A stretch of 9,433 nucleotides of DNA, from contig JAEYUU010000431.1 in NCBI GenBank assembly GCA_023429545.1, forward strand, positions 1 to 9,433, read 5' to 3'. This DNA comes from Verrucomicrobiota bacterium. GTDB lineage: Bacteria > Verrucomicrobiota > Verrucomicrobiia > Verrucomicrobiales > Verrucomicrobiaceae. Below are positions 1 through 6,507 of the stretch, piece after piece. How positions within the stretch are numbered: position 1 is the stretch's first letter; each line of letters opens with the position of its first letter. Position numbers and translations under genes: made by a program. A model generated the notes under the pieces. The model was not told the DNA's origin. It was given only the letters and a program-made list of their open reading frames with translations, and did not search any database.

Positions 1-1629
1 CGCTCCGACTGGCTGGTGGAAGAGGCGAAGGAATTCGAGAAACAGGAGGAACTCGTAAAAGCCTGGCGCACTGCCACCAAGGCCTACCATCTGGACCCGG
101 ACAATCCCAACGCCATCCGCACCCTCGCCCAGTACTACGTGATGGCGAAGCAGAAGGACGCGATGTACCTCCTGGACAAGCTGAGGAAGCTGGGAAAATT
201 CACCGATGAGGATCTCATGCTGGAGATCCATGCCCTCTCCAACTCCGCGGACAACAAGGCCGCCAGTGAGAAGATCGAGGAGAGCCTGCGCAACTCCACG
301 CCCAACCGCCGGGTGATCGAGATTGCGGACAAGGTCATGCGCGACCTGGGCCGCAAGGAGCAGCTCCTGCAGATCCTCGCAAGCTATGTGGAGCGCGCGC
401 CGGAGGACCTCGACATCAAGCTGACCTACGCCCTGCGCCGCATCGAGCTGGGGAATGCCGTCCAGAAGGCGGAAGGCATGGCCGCCGCGTGGGAGGTGGC
501 CCAGACCAAGAGCAAGGCGGGGCTGGAAGCTCTCGAGTTCCTGGATGAACAAACCCTGACGGATCCCGGCGAGCAGCGTCTGCTGGTCTCCCTCCTGGAG
601 CGTCATCCTCTTGCCAAAGAGCCGCACCGCATCGCCGCGATGAGACGTCTTGTCACCCTCGAACCCGGCAGACGGAATGAAATCATGGACCGTGCCGTGG
701 CCGAGCGCCGCAAGACCAAGCGGGAGGACCTTGAGCCCATCGCCCGGTGGCTCTCCGTGGAGGGTGAGTACGAGCGGTTCTTCATCCTGTTCAACGAGGA
801 CATGGTGCGTGACTACCCCCCGCTGCTCCGCCACTACCTGAATGTGCTCATGCTGCTCGACCGGAAGGGTGAGATGAAGAAGATCATCGAGGACCCCCGG
901 ACCCGACTGCTGAGCCATGAGCGCGCCTTCTACACCGCGCATCTCGCCTTTACCTCCCAGGCGAAATGGGAGGAGGTGAACTCCCTCCTCGTGAAGGCGC
1001 TCGCCTCCGCGGAGCAGTACGGGCGGCCGGATGTGGTGCTGCACATCGCCCAATATGCGGAGCAGCGGGATTTCCTGCTCGTGGCGGAGCAGGCCTACCG
1101 CTCCGCATCCGCCATCCGGCGCTCGGAAGCCATCCAGCGGAAGGCCTTCGACGGCCTGCTGAAGCTCACCTACAAAAATGGCAACTCCAAAGGCTTCATG
1201 GAAGCCTGCCACGACAGCGCCGAGCGCTGGCCGGACAACAAGGACATCCGTGAGCGCGCCCTGTACGCCAACCTGTTGAGCGGCATGAACATCGAAACCT
1301 CCATCGCCTCCGTGAAAAAGCTGCTGGAGGAGTCGCCGGAGGATACCCGCCGCAAGCTGCTCATGGCCCTGGGACACTTCCGCATGCTGAACTACGCCGC
1401 CGCGGCCCGTGAGCTCAATCACAGCAATCTCGGCCAGCTCACCCCGGGCCAGGCCGCCGTGCTCTGCGGCATCCTGACCGCTGCCGGACGCGATGATCAG
1501 GCGAAGACCATCGCCCGGCAAATCCCTGAAGGCCAGCGCATGCTGCAGGAGGAGATGCGCTTCCTCCTGCTGACCAATCCCACGCGCCTGCCTCCAGCGG
1601 TCGCCAGCGAGACGCAGCCCCAGCTTTAG
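1..1629 (+). CDS. TPR/helical-repeat protein, 5' end missing
   Basis: The frame is open from base 1 (R-S-D-W-L before the first possible GTG start at 16), so the gene very probably begins upstream of the window; at least 542 residues are visible. The product is almost entirely amphipathic helix. The N-terminal part has a TPR-like stretch (AYHLDPDNPNAIRTLAQYY, followed by VMAKQKDAMYLLDKL), and similar degenerate helical pairs continue to the end (for example the segments around ALGHFRMLNYAAAARELN and AAVLCGILTAAGRDDQAKTIA). No catalytic motif or membrane segment is visible in this part; an N-terminal signal or anchor, if present, would lie upstream. TPR proteins act as protein-interaction scaffolds; the partner here is unknown. 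The stop TAG is 62 bases before the DUF1501 start on the same strand, which suggests one transcript. Specific function not recognised. Confidence 0.8.
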   Translation, partial: RSDWLVEEAKEFEKQEELVKAWRTATKAYHLDPDNPNAIRTLAQYYVMAKQKDAMYLLDKLRKLGKFTDEDLMLEIHALSNSADNKAASEKIEESLRNSTPNRRVIEIADKVMRDLGRKEQLLQILASYVERAPEDLDIKLTYALRRIELGNAVQKAEGMAAAWEVAQTKSKAGLEALEFLDEQTLTDPGEQRLLVSLLERHPLAKEPHRIAAMRRLVTLEPGRRNEIMDRAVAERRKTKREDLEPIARWLSVEGEYERFFILFNEDMVRDYPPLLRHYLNVLMLLDRKGEMKKIIEDPRTRLLSHERAFYTAHLAFTSQAKWEEVNSLLVKALASAEQYGRPDVVLHIAQYAEQRDFLLVAEQAYRSASAIRRSEAIQRKAFDGLLKLTYKNGNSKGFMEACHDSAERWPDNKDIRERALYANLLSGMNIETSIASVKKLLEESPEDTRRKLLMALGHFRMLNYAAAARELNHSNLGQLTPGQAAVLCGILTAAGRDDQAKTIARQIPEGQRMLQEEMRFLLLTNPTRLPPAVASETQPQL

Positions 1630-1691
1630 CAGGCTGCAGGCTGCACTTTTCCTGTCCAAAGCGCGCCATCCGCTTCGTTACACGGGAACAG

Positions 1692-3140
1692 ATGCACGCC
1701 GCCACCCATCGCTTTCCCTGTGCCGGAGGACGCGCCCTCTGGGCTCCAACCCGCCGGGATTTTGTCTACGGACTCGGCGCGAGTGTGGGCAGCGTGGCCC
1801 TCTCCTCCCTGCTAGCGGCTGAACAACAGAAGGAAAACGCCAAGGCCGGCCCGCTCGCGCCAAAGCAGGGTCACGTGGAAGCGAAGGCCAAGCGCTGCAT
1901 CTTCCTCATGATGGAGGGCGGCCCCTCGCACATCGACACCTTCGATCCCAAGCCCGCGCTGGCGAAGCTGCACCTGAAGGAATTCACCCGCACGGACAAG
2001 CAGCAGTCCGCCATGTCCGGCGGGAAGCGCTACTTCGTGCAGAGCCCGTTTGAGTTTCGCAAGGCTGGCCAGAGCGGCGCGGACATGTGCACGCTGTGGG
2101 AGAATCTCCAGCACGTGGCGGATGACCTCTGCTTCTACCGCGGCTGCCAGGTGGACTCAGTGAATCACCCCACCGCGATGTACCAGATGAATACGGGCAA
2201 CCGCTTCGGCGGCGACCCAGCCATCGGCTCCTGGACCACCTACGGCCTCGGCAGTGTGAATCAGGACCTGCCCGGCTTCGTGGTGCTGCCCGAGGTGAGT
2301 TATCCGCAGGGAGGCTCGGCGAACTGGAGCAATGGCTACCTGCCTGCCAGCTTCCAGGGCACGCCGCTGCGCGCGAAGGGTTCACCCATCCTCGACCTGC
2401 AACCGCCCAAGGGCATCACACCGGAACTGCAGCGTGCGAACCTCGACCTGCTGGCGAAGCTCAATCAGGAACACATGGCCGACCATCCGTGGCACGGCGA
2501 GCTCGCCGCCCGCATGGAGAACTACGAACTGGCGTTTCGCATGCAGATGCAGGTGCCGGGCATCCTGGACCTCACCAAGGAGGACCCGAAGACGCTGGAG
2601 CAGTACGGCATCGGCAACGACCGCACGGACGCCTTTGGCCGCAAGTGCCTGCTGGCCCGCAAGCTCGTGGAGCAGGGCGTCCGCTTCGTGCAGCTCTACG
2701 CCGGCACCTGGGACAGCCATGATTACATCGAGCGCGCCCATGCGAACCTCATCGGCGCGGTGGACAAACCCATCGCCGCCCTCATCGCCGACCTGAAGCA
2801 GAGCGGCATGCTGGAGGACACCCTCGTGGTGTGGTGCGGTGAATTCGGACGCTCCCCCGACAACGGCGTGCGCGGCGGCACCGCCTACGGTCGCGATCAC
2901 AATCCCAAGGCCATGACCATGTGGTTCGCCGGCGGAGGCGTGAAAGCGGGCCACACCATCGGCGGCACCGATGAGACCGGCGCCGAAGCCGTGGACTGCG
3001 TGCACCACGTGCGTGACTTGCACGTGACCCTATTGCGATTGATCGGGCTCGATGACAACAAGCTCACGTTCTACCACGCGGGACGGTTCAAGCAGTTGTC
3101 GCAGTTTGGGGGGCAGGTGATCAAGGAGCTGGTGGGGTGA
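1692..3140 (+). CDS. DUF1501 domain protein, Tat-exported
   Basis: A 482-residue protein of the DUF1501 family, which has an alkaline-phosphatase/sulfatase-like fold and is greatly expanded in Planctomycetes and Verrucomicrobia. Residues 20-25 (TRRDFV) form a twin-arginine motif followed by a hydrophobic stretch (about 26-43), so export through Tat is likely. Family landmarks appear in order: EGGPSHIDTFDPK (75-87), VNHPTAMYQMNTGN (157-170), WDSHD (340-344), WCGEFGRSP (381-389), GRDHNP (400-405), and the C-terminal HVRDLHVTLLRLIGLDD (438-454). The length is typical. The ATG at 1692 keeps the Tat signal near the N-terminus. These proteins are usually encoded beside a DUF1549/DUF1553 cytochrome-type partner and have been linked to polysaccharide or sulfated-sugar use, but substrate and activity remain unproven. 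Here the neighbour upstream is a TPR gene and no partner is in view. Confidence 0.95.
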   Translation: MHAATHRFPCAGGRALWAPTRRDFVYGLGASVGSVALSSLLAAEQQKENAKAGPLAPKQGHVEAKAKRCIFLMMEGGPSHIDTFDPKPALAKLHLKEFTRTDKQQSAMSGGKRYFVQSPFEFRKAGQSGADMCTLWENLQHVADDLCFYRGCQVDSVNHPTAMYQMNTGNRFGGDPAIGSWTTYGLGSVNQDLPGFVVLPEVSYPQGGSANWSNGYLPASFQGTPLRAKGSPILDLQPPKGITPELQRANLDLLAKLNQEHMADHPWHGELAARMENYELAFRMQMQVPGILDLTKEDPKTLEQYGIGNDRTDAFGRKCLLARKLVEQGVRFVQLYAGTWDSHDYIERAHANLIGAVDKPIAALIADLKQSGMLEDTLVVWCGEFGRSPDNGVRGGTAYGRDHNPKAMTMWFAGGGVKAGHTIGGTDETGAEAVDCVHHVRDLHVTLLRLIGLDDNKLTFYHAGRFKQLSQFGGQVIKELVG

Positions 3141-3207
3141 GGCAGAAGGACCCCTTTGCGTCCCTGAGCACGGAGCCGCTACCGAGATGAATATGCGGAA
3201 CACACCG

Positions 3208-3325
3208 GAGCGCCTGGCGTGCTACTCGCTCCGCACGAAAGCGCCCTCTCATAAAATGGACGGTAGGGATGCGCTCCTGCGCGTCCGAAGATAGCGGGCG
3301 GAGGCGGCGGACATGGGCCGTCGCA
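3208..3325 (+). repeat. Left inverted arm with REP-like hairpin
   Basis: Left arm of the RAYT-flanking inverted repeat. A hairpin spans 3267-3286: GGATGCGC, loop TCCT, then GCGCGTCC (eight pairs including one T·G). GTAG sits immediately 5' at 3263-3266. A purine-rich GCGGGCGGAGGCGGCGG segment follows and then ATGGGCCGT, which is also conserved in the right arm. The arm begins 67 bases after the DUF1501 stop, so it probably lies in that gene's 3' untranslated region and could affect transcript stability. Confidence 0.85.
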
Positions 3326-3428
3326 AACCAACTCGCGCCTTATTCCCCATGATCCCCTCCCACTTTTTGCCATCACATGCCCATTCCCTCTTGCGAGGCC
3401 TCGCGCTCACCTGTTCCATCGAATCACC

Positions 3429-3944
3429 ATGGCACGTCTGGACGAACACGGCGCTGACAGAATCGGGAGGCGGACGCCTGCGCAAGGCATCGTCCTTTCG
3501 CCTAATATGCCGTTGATCCTGTTCTGCACCGTCCGCACCAAGGCGCAATCCGCCTGGATGACACAAGAACTGGTCCACCACGCACTGCACGATATCTGGC
3601 TGAACGATGCCACGGTGTGGCTGGTCGGGCACTATGTCTTGATGCCGGATCACCTCCACTTTCTGTGTTGTCCCCGTGCTGTCAGTGAAGGTGTGTCTGT
3701 CGAGGACTGGACCCAGTATTGGAAATCGCGTTTCTCTAAACGGGTCCAGCGGCAGGAGTGGAGGTGGCAGCGTGGTGTGTTTCATCACCGGGTGCGCAAC
3801 GACTATCAACTTCGTGAGAAGATAGATTACATTCACGAGAACCCCGTAAAGGCAGGGTTGGCGGAGAATGCAGAAGACTGGCCATGGCGTGGGTGTGTGC
3901 ATGACCTTTCGGCGCACAACCGTTCGCTCGGGCGCGTGGGGTGA
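3429..3944 (+). CDS. REP-associated tyrosine transposase (RAYT, Y1_Tnp)
   Basis: A 171-residue single-domain HUH nuclease of the TnpA-REP family, related to IS200/IS605 transposases. These enzymes cleave and rejoin single-stranded REP DNA. The metal-binding HxH is H75-L-H77 within VLMPDHLHFL (70-79). The presumed catalytic tyrosine is Y134 in KIDYIHENPVKAGL (131-144), equivalent in context to the catalytic tyrosine of the E. coli enzyme. The typical WQRGVFHHRVRND (113-125) and the terminal DWPWRG (150-155) are present. All key residues are intact, so the protein may be active. The start at 3429 is preferred over the internal ATG at 3507 because related proteins carry a similar basic, proline-containing N-terminus before the first beta strand; no clear ribosome binding site is visible. 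The gene stands alone between inverted REP arms, as expected for a non-self-mobilising, REP-linked enzyme. Confidence 0.94.
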   Translation: MARLDEHGADRIGRRTPAQGIVLSPNMPLILFCTVRTKAQSAWMTQELVHHALHDIWLNDATVWLVGHYVLMPDHLHFLCCPRAVSEGVSVEDWTQYWKSRFSKRVQRQEWRWQRGVFHHRVRNDYQLREKIDYIHENPVKAGLAENAEDWPWRGCVHDLSAHNRSLGRVG

Positions 3945-3986
3945 AGCAGGCATGAGCAGGGTGTGGGCGTTGTACGTGAGGTGATG

Positions 3987-4103
3987 TGCAACGGCCCATG
4001 CCCGCCGCCTCCGCCCGCTACGTCGGACGCGCAGGAGCGCATCCCTACCGTCCATTTTTTTGGCGGGCGCTTCCGTGCTGAGCGAGTGGCACCTCAGGAG
4101 CTC
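3987..4103 (-). repeat. Right inverted arm with REP-like hairpin
   Basis: Inverted copy of the left arm. The hairpin is at 4025-4044 and the matching tetranucleotide (GTAG on the minus strand) at 4045-4048. Differences from the left arm are a few substitutions plus a longer run of T (4053-4061) where the left arm has four A's. Both GTAG-tagged hairpins therefore face inward toward the transposase gene. Confidence 0.85.
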
Positions 4104-4157
4104 TCGTGCGTCTCATCTATTGCCCAATCCCATTCTGGGAACAGTGCACACCAAACG

Positions 4158-4219
4158 CCATCACTCCATCACTCCACCGCTCCACCGCTCACTGTCCCAC
4201 CGCTCACTGTCCCACCGTC
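4158..4219. repeat. Nested short tandem repeats at the ATPase 3' end
   Basis: On the plus strand the tract is built stepwise: CCATCACT twice (4158-4173), CCACCGCT twice (4174-4189), then a 15-base unit CACTGTCCCACCGCT and a near-copy (4190-4219). Each block shares CAC/CCAC sub-motifs with the next, which suggests successive slippage events. The ATPase stop codon (4204-4206) lies inside the last block, so the last residues of that protein (TVGQ) are encoded by the repeat. The spacing is too short and the units too varied for a CRISPR array. Confidence 0.8.
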
Positions 4220-5865
4220 GGACCGTTTCGCTCCCGTCCCACCATCACCGCAGGCCTCTTCCCCTCCCTCGGCTCATCCCACTCATGCAGCTTCGGCTTG
4301 CTGCCACCAAGCATCATCGCCAGCTCGTCACGCAGGGCATTCACCCCGATGCCCGGGTGCTTCTTCTTCACGAGGCCCAGCAGCACCTTCTTCTCAATGG
4401 GTCCGAGCAAAGGCACTTCACCCAGGATGGCGGCTGCCACATCCTTGCGCGGACGGTGGCTGGAGAGGCGGGTCTTCTCCTCGGCGTTGGTGATTTCCTC
4501 CCAGTGCAGGGCGTCCGTCTCCTTCGCGTGGCGGAAGTAGCGGGTGTACTCCGTGAAGCCCAGCGCATTCTCCCAGCCGATGCGCCGGCCACGCTTCGCG
4601 GCATGGAAGGCGAACTCATCATCCCCCTTGGGCTCGATGGCCAGCACGGCCCGCGCCCAGTTCGTGAGCTCGGCGGCTCCGGCGCCGGCATAGGCGAAGT
4701 CACGCGCGCTCTTGTCCTGCACCACATCCAGGCGCGGCTTCGGCGTATGGTGCGCAAGGATCAAGCCGCAACGAAACTCCTCCAGGATGGGATTGAGCCC
4801 GGCGCGGAGGAAGCTCCCCATCTGCTCGCTGTCTTCAATCTTGCAGCCCGCGAAGGCCAGCAGTGGGTCGAGGCGCACGAGGTCGGGGCGGTGCTCCCGC
4901 ACGGTCTGCCGCAGCTTTGCGAGAAACACATGCCCGCGCTCCGCTGTCCACGTCTCATACCGGGTGTTCTTGTACAACTCGTCCACTTCATCGTTGGATA
5001 GCTGAAGGTGCATGATCACGCCTCCCGCCATGGCCTGGAGGTCATCCCGGTCATTCTCACTCTGGATGGTGAGGATGCGCAGGGGACGCGCTGCCTGGAT
5101 GCCGAATGCCTCTTTCCCAAGCGCCCAGGCAATGTCCTGCTGCATGCTGGCACTGGACTTCCCAATGCCGGACGGACCCACGAAGAGCGCTGCACCACCA
5201 CGCCGCAGCCAGCCATCGCCCAGCAGATTGTCATGGGGGTCACTCTGGTACTCCCACAAGTCCACGATGCTGCAGCCCTGCATGTCACCGCCCTCGCGGA
5301 CCTCTTTCCGCTGGCGGGTGATTTCTTCGATGCGCTGGGCGACTTCGGAAGTGAGACGCAGCACATCATCATGATGGCCGTGCACCTGCTGAATCCCCTC
5401 CAGGCACGTGCGCATGAAGCGGCGCAGGGTCATCTTGTCCAGCAGGATGTTCTTGTAGTACTCGTAGTGCACCGGCGCGGGCACGAAGTTCAGCAACTCC
5501 GAGAGAAAGGACGGGCCACCCACGGACTCCAGCATGCCCTTCTCACGCAGGTAGATGGTCAGCGCGATGTACTCCAGCGGCACCTGCTTCTCCTGCACAA
5601 ACCACTTCATGCCCTGATAGAGCAGTCCATTGGCCGGGTGATGGAAGGCCTCAGTGCGAATGTGCTCCTCAGCGTCGCCAGTCAGCTTGTGTGGATCATG
5701 CAGCAGGCAGGAGAGCACCGCCTTCTCCGCATCACCATCCCACGGATAGCTCAGCTTCTCCTTGTCCAGCTGCAGCGCACCGGGCTGGGGATGGCAGGCC
5801 GCATACTCCGCATCGTGGGGCCTGCCGGAGGCGGGATGTTCATCAGGAACGTGGCGTGCGCTCAT
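4204..5865 (-). CDS. DnaB N-terminal domain fused to RepA-like AAA ATPase
   Basis: A 553-residue protein with three parts. Residues about 41-153 (from PWDGDAEKAVLSCLLHDP) match the helical DnaB N-terminal domain, which in replicative helicases mediates hexamer assembly and primase contact. Residues about 215-425 form a RecA-type ATPase resembling AAA_25/RSF1010 RepA: Walker A GPSGIGKSS (230-238), TIQSEND (266-272) with the probable catalytic glutamate, Walker B-like LVRLDPLLAF (329-338), and LILAHHTPK (368-376) at the sensor position. A small lysine-rich, possibly winged-helix region (about 472-522) follows. The usual DnaB C-terminal domain is absent. The start is well supported: GGGGGAGGTG lies 5 bases upstream, and the ATG overlaps the upstream gene's stop as ATGA, implying translational coupling. 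The likely role is a replication helicase or loader of a plasmid-, phage- or island-derived module; no relaxase, integrase or virion gene is in the window. The role is inferred. Confidence 0.88.
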   Translation of the reverse strand: MSARHVPDEHPASGRPHDAEYAACHPQPGALQLDKEKLSYPWDGDAEKAVLSCLLHDPHKLTGDAEEHIRTEAFHHPANGLLYQGMKWFVQEKQVPLEYIALTIYLREKGMLESVGGPSFLSELLNFVPAPVHYEYYKNILLDKMTLRRFMRTCLEGIQQVHGHHDDVLRLTSEVAQRIEEITRQRKEVREGGDMQGCSIVDLWEYQSDPHDNLLGDGWLRRGGAALFVGPSGIGKSSASMQQDIAWALGKEAFGIQAARPLRILTIQSENDRDDLQAMAGGVIMHLQLSNDEVDELYKNTRYETWTAERGHVFLAKLRQTVREHRPDLVRLDPLLAFAGCKIEDSEQMGSFLRAGLNPILEEFRCGLILAHHTPKPRLDVVQDKSARDFAYAGAGAAELTNWARAVLAIEPKGDDEFAFHAAKRGRRIGWENALGFTEYTRYFRHAKETDALHWEEITNAEEKTRLSSHRPRKDVAAAILGEVPLLGPIEKKVLLGLVKKKHPGIGVNALRDELAMMLGGSKPKLHEWDEPREGKRPAVMVGRERNGPTVGQ

Positions 5866-6056
5866 CGTGCCACCTCCCCCGCTCCCAGTTCCTTCACCTT
5901 CACCACCGGCCGCAGCGCAGGCACCTCAAAGGCCTTGCGCACGCGCTCCACTTCCTCCGGCGCGAAGAGCACCGTGCCGCCGCGCTTGAAGTAGCTGATG
6001 CGCCGGGAGACCCGCATCCGCATCAGTTGGTGCGCGCTGATTCCCAGTCTTTCCAT
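5862..6056 (-). CDS. Small HTH protein, MerR/excisionase-like (5' end uncertain)
   Basis: From the first ATG in this frame (6056) the protein has 64 residues. The core (RISYFKRGGTVLFAPEEVER, 18-37) resembles the HTH_17/excisionase DNA-binding domain, with the wing-like GGTVLFAPEEV segment. The conserved first part of that domain (LLTTQQTMERLGIS) lies partly upstream of this ATG: in the same frame, codons at 6057-6092 read S-I-Q-E-G-L-L-T-T-Q-Q-T after a stop at 6093-6095, with no ATG, GTG or TTG. The real product is therefore longer, through a CTG start at 6077 or a frame change from the 6171 reading frame (see that entry). The stop overlaps the ATPase start as ATGA, so the two are co-translated. 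The likely role is regulation or accessory DNA binding for the module; the palindromes at 6193-6220 are candidate sites. Confidence 0.72.
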   Translation of the reverse strand: MERLGISAHQLMRMRVSRRISYFKRGGTVLFAPEEVERVRKAFEVPALRPVVKVKELGAGEVAR

Positions 6057-6077
6057 CGTCTGCTGCGTCGTGAGCAG

Positions 6078-6171
6078 ACCCTCTTGGATTGATTACTGCA
6101 TCGTCGTCATCAGTTCCGCCTTCGTTGTCATTTCTCACCGTGCCAAAGATTGCACCGATGGTGATTTTCAT
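6078..6171 (-). other. Possible N-terminal segment of the HTH gene, +1 frame
   Basis: An ATG at 6171 opens a frame that encodes 30 plausible residues (M-K-I-T-I-G-A-I-F-G-T-V-R, then an acidic stretch with D-D-D-D, ending V-I-N-P-R) before the HTH frame takes over. After codon AGA (6084-6082), skipping one base of the GGG at 6081-6079 joins it directly to G-L-L-T-T-Q-Q-T-M-E-R-L and restores a complete HTH domain of 102 residues in total. The ATG lies just downstream of a palindromic operator-like site, as expected for a true gene start. Without the shift this frame reads on as unlikely sequence. The cause may be a one-base mutation, a sequencing error or programmed frameshifting; the last would lack the stop codon seen in prfB-type sites. 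Confidence 0.4.
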
Positions 6172-6192
6172 ACCCGCTGGATGGAGCGCGCA

Positions 6193-6220
6193 TCGCACGT
6201 GCGAAGTACATTTCGCGCAC
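6193..6220. promoter_or_regulatory. Palindromic operator-like site upstream of the HTH gene
   Basis: TCGCACGTGCGA (6193-6204) is a perfect 12-base palindrome. It overlaps a second inverted repeat, GCGAA-N6-TTCGC (6201-6216), that can be extended with one unpaired G to GTGCGAA and TTCGCgCAC (6199-6220). The site ends about 20 bases upstream of the ATG at 6171, a position suited to autoregulation by the HTH protein. No binding specificity is known, and I could not place a convincing -10/-35 pair. Confidence 0.4.
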
Positions 6221-6449
6221 TGCAACCGTCCTTGGTGACTATACACCAACAAGTACTTCCAATCGGAAATGATGCAAGCGCGTTTGCGTAAAAAAGCGCG
6301 TTCCCGCACAAATGTCAGGAAGCAGAATCGGCCACGTATTGATATTGCGGTTCGGAGGCGGGCATCGGTCATTGGTGATTGGTCACCCACATACGCCCAC
6401 CCTTCGGAGAACCCGGCCCGGCTGCCGACCGCAGGGAGGCCCTGAACTG
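6221..6449. other. Non-coding, palindrome-rich stretch
   Basis: No supportable gene. An open frame does cross it on the minus strand from 6471, but it starts inside the large hairpin and its product lacks any recognisable feature. Small elements seen: AAGTACTT (6251-6258), TTCC-AATC-GGAA (6257-6268), and the 9-mer AAGCGCGTT repeated 18 bases apart (6276-6284 and 6294-6302). The base composition is less GC-rich than in the neighbouring genes. It could hold the promoter of the HTH-ATPase pair or a remnant of an origin; neither is demonstrated. Confidence 0.4.
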
Positions 6450-6507
6450 GAGGGTAATGATATATATACACACTCTCCTTTAGGGAGTGTGTATATATAT
6501 TACTCTC
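6450..6507. repeat. 58-base inverted repeat (long AT-rich hairpin)
   Basis: The arms CACACTC (6469-6475) and GAGTGTG (6485-6491) enclose T-CC-TTTA-GG. The pairing continues outward through nine A/T pairs (6460-6468 with 6492-6500) and, after a small bulge, through GAGGGTAAT (6450-6458) with ATTACTCTC (6499-6507; one G·T, and the bulge absorbs the overlap). The loop is TTTA. Further out, GAACCCGG (6409-6416) and CCGGGTTC (6513-6520) could extend the structure. The stem is too long and AT-rich in its middle for an ordinary intrinsic terminator and has no following T-run. Candidate identities are a MITE-like or repeat-family element, a recombination or replication structure, or a structured RNA. 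Confidence 0.85.

Larger units (their letters stand above)
3208..4103. mobile_element. REPtron: RAYT gene with flanking inverted REP repeats
   Basis: A single RAYT gene lies between two near-identical arms of about 117 bases in inverted orientation (3208-3325 and 3987-4103). The arms match without a gap or mismatch for 36 bases at 3253-3288 and remain clearly alignable outside that block. Each contains a short GC-rich palindrome preceded by GTAG. In known RAYT/REP systems the transposase recognises a REP hairpin with a 5' GTAG or GGAG tetranucleotide, so the layout matches that model. The unit sits between the DUF1501 stop and the ATPase gene and interrupts no recognisable gene. I see no target-site duplication outside the arms, which is expected for this enzyme class. 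Confidence 0.85.

Noticed and set aside
1630..1650. CAGGCTG repeat followed by ACTTTT after the TPR gene, as a terminator
   Set aside because: Only a four-pair stem with a large loop can form, and the DUF1501 gene follows closely on the same strand.
3148..3163. GGAC/GTCC stem after the DUF1501 stop, as a terminator
   Set aside because: Four pairs with an eight-base loop and no T-run are too weak to support.
3249..4055. Minus-strand frame of 268 codons through the RAYT element
   Set aside because: It is antisense to an intact transposase and made partly of the inverted REP arms.
4158..4219. Short repeats as a CRISPR array
   Set aside because: The units are 8-15 bases, directly adjacent without spacers, and there are no cas genes.
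4060..5994. Two long plus-strand open frames (4060-5001 and 5008-5994) opposite the ATPase gene
   Set aside because: They are antisense shadows of a well-supported gene in GC-rich DNA; the products show no domain, and the minus-strand reading has clear DnaB_N and Walker motifs.
5926..6471. Minus-strand frame of 181 codons starting in the large hairpin
   Set aside because: Its start lies in the TATATA arm and the part before 6171 resembles no protein; its last part is the HTH gene read in the wrong frame. Only the segment from 6171 is kept as a possible N-terminus.
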